A stretch of 64,000 nucleotides of DNA from Corynebacterium sp. SCR221107 (GTDB lineage Bacteria > Actinomycetota > Actinomycetes > Mycobacteriales > Mycobacteriaceae). Both the position numbers and the translations under genes were made by a program. The DNA lies in NCBI RefSeq assembly GCF_027886475.1, contig NZ_CP115670.1, positions 2,976,001 to 3,040,000 on the forward strand, given 5' to 3'. Position 1 is the first letter of the stretch; each line of letters begins with the position of its first letter. The notes under the pieces were generated by a model. It saw only the letters and a program-made list of their open reading frames with translations, was not told the DNA's origin and made no database searches. Shown here piece by piece: positions 63,026 through 64,000 of this stretch.

Positions 63026-64000
63026 GTGTCGGATCCTCAAGCACCCCTCCACGAAACGTGGCGAAAGGTCGTGGAAGAACTTTTTGTTCTTTCCGCAACC
63101 CCGGGTTCTGGGCTGCGGATTGGCCCCCAGCAGCGGGCCTACCTGCATCTTGTCAAACCCGTTGCCTTCGTTGAAGGTGTTGCAGTCCTCGCAGTCCCAC
63201 ATGCCAGGGCTAAAGAAAACATCGAATCCGAACTCGGCACCGCAATTACTCAGGTGCTGGGAATGAAAATGGGGCGCGCCTTTGCGCTCGCCGTCACGAT
63301 CGATCCGTCGATCAGCGATCAACAAACTCCTTCAGAACCCCATACGCAGCAGCCTGAGCAGGGGTTTTCTGCGCCTGCTCAGCCCGTGGCACAGGGATTC
63401 GAGCACGGTTCTCATTTTTCTTCCCCGAGCCCACAACCGCTGCAGCAGACTCCACTGGTGCCCGAGTACACCCTCTCTGGGCCGACGGCGCCTACCCATG
63501 CCCCGGTTCCGGAGACATCATCGCAGGTGGGAGGATATTCTTCACCGGCGACCGAACCCGTCATGCCGGCCCAGCCGATGCCCGGATCCCGCCAGGTATC
63601 CACCGATCCGGGAGTCTTACACACGGCGGCAGAGTTCGCCTCCACGGCTCCGAACGCACCGGCGGCCGGTCCCGAGGGGTGGCAGACCACGCATACTTCG
63701 GCTCAGGCGGGTGGCGGCGATGGCGGTTTCAAGCCACCGGCGCCAGCTCCCACCAACCAAAAAACCGATGGTGAGAAGCCAATTTCACTCAACCCGCTGC
63801 ATACCTTCGATAACTACGTGGTCTCTGATTCCAATAAGCTGCCTGCCTCGGCGGCGATCGCGGTGGCCGAAAAGCCCGCCCGTGCGTACAACCCCTTGTT
63901 CATCTGGGGTGATTCCGGTCTAGGCAAGACCCACCTCATGCACGCTATCGGTAACTACGCCCATCAGCTGCACCCTCGCTTGAAGATCAAATACGTCTCG
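63026..64000 (+). CDS. dnaA: chromosomal replication initiator DnaA, N-terminal part (cut by window edge)
   Basis: The first 325 codons. Domain I ([20 protein letters not shown]) is followed by a very long linker of about 150 residues, rich in Gln, Pro, Ser and Ala (domain II), then domain III from [20 protein letters not shown] with Walker [17 protein letters not shown] 63026 is chosen, after AAAGGAAG. Domain II is much longer than in E. coli, as usual in Actinobacteria. DnaA binds the boxes just upstream and probably represses itself. Confidence 0.97.
   Translation, partial: MSDPQAPLHETWRKVVEELFVLSATPGSGLRIGPQQRAYLHLVKPVAFVEGVAVLAVPHARAKENIESELGTAITQVLGMKMGRAFALAVTIDPSISDQQTPSEPHTQQPEQGFSAPAQPVAQGFEHGSHFSSPSPQPLQQTPLVPEYTLSGPTAPTHAPVPETSSQVGGYSSPATEPVMPAQPMPGSRQVSTDPGVLHTAAEFASTAPNAPAAGPEGWQTTHTSAQAGGGDGGFKPPAPAPTNQKTDGEKPISLNPLHTFDNYVVSDSNKLPASAAIAVAEKPARAYNPLFIWGDSGLGKTHLMHAIGNYAHQLHPRLKIKYVS

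Noticed and set aside
1..64000. CRISPR array, toxin-antitoxin pair, restriction or other defence system, complete insertion sequence
   Set aside because: Looked for on both strands; no regularly spaced repeats, no transposase with terminal repeats and no defence-gene motifs were found.

Overview
The window is the left flank of the replication origin of a high-GC Gram-positive chromosome, almost certainly a Corynebacterium. Three things support this. The right end carries oriC with the start of dnaA, preceded by rpmH, rnpA, yidD, yidC, rsmG, parA and parB. The cca-Nudix-DUF6049-murJ-sigM-trxB-trxA-cwlM block has the order known from mycobacteria and corynebacteria. The trpEGD-C(F)-BA, copRS/copO, hrtBA/chrSA and brnFE-type modules are also corynebacterial. 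The species cannot be fixed from the sequence.

Layout. 1-1272 is the 5' part of leuS. 1273-2720 is a degraded patch with a frameshifted phage antirepressor. 2721-7719 is a haem-tolerance locus: exporter hrtBA, a broken membrane gene, and the sensor pair chrSA. 7900-8470 holds two tiny amphipathic peptide genes, each with its own terminator; one looks frameshifted. 8484-11453 has a DUF1846 protein, a CDF-like transporter and an NAD(P)-binding protein. 11525-15963 is a copper locus: multicopper oxidase, CueP-like lipoprotein and copRS, with a CopR-type tandem repeat between them. 16063-18280 holds a DAACS symporter and an SdpI-family protein. 18340-26894 is the trp operon with a Trp-codon leader, an attenuator and two trpB genes, one at the front and one at its normal place. 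27720-33230 is cydABDC (cytochrome bd oxidase and its ABC exporter). 33557-40954 is mixed: Rieske lipoprotein, SBF-like transporter, LacI regulator, small proteins, a yjdI gene with a nonsense codon, a DHA2 drug exporter, a branched-chain amino acid exporter and YqgE. 40958-62089 is the conserved cell-envelope and segregation block. 62500-63025 is oriC and 63026-64000 is the beginning of dnaA.

Seven parS sites (GTTTCACGTGAAAC core) are spread over the last 48 kb before oriC, the expected loading platform for the ParB encoded here. Five lie inside coding sequence, where they leave VSRET or FHVK peptides.

The least explained signal is a dispersed word, GCTTGCCGAC, extending in the best copies to GCTTNCCGACGCCCAC. 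It occurs exactly 13 times on both strands, in genes and between genes, far above chance. Other leads are a probable leaderless trp leader peptide, a structured RNA after murJ, loss of a zinc ligand in CwlM, and several single-base lesions that break genes.
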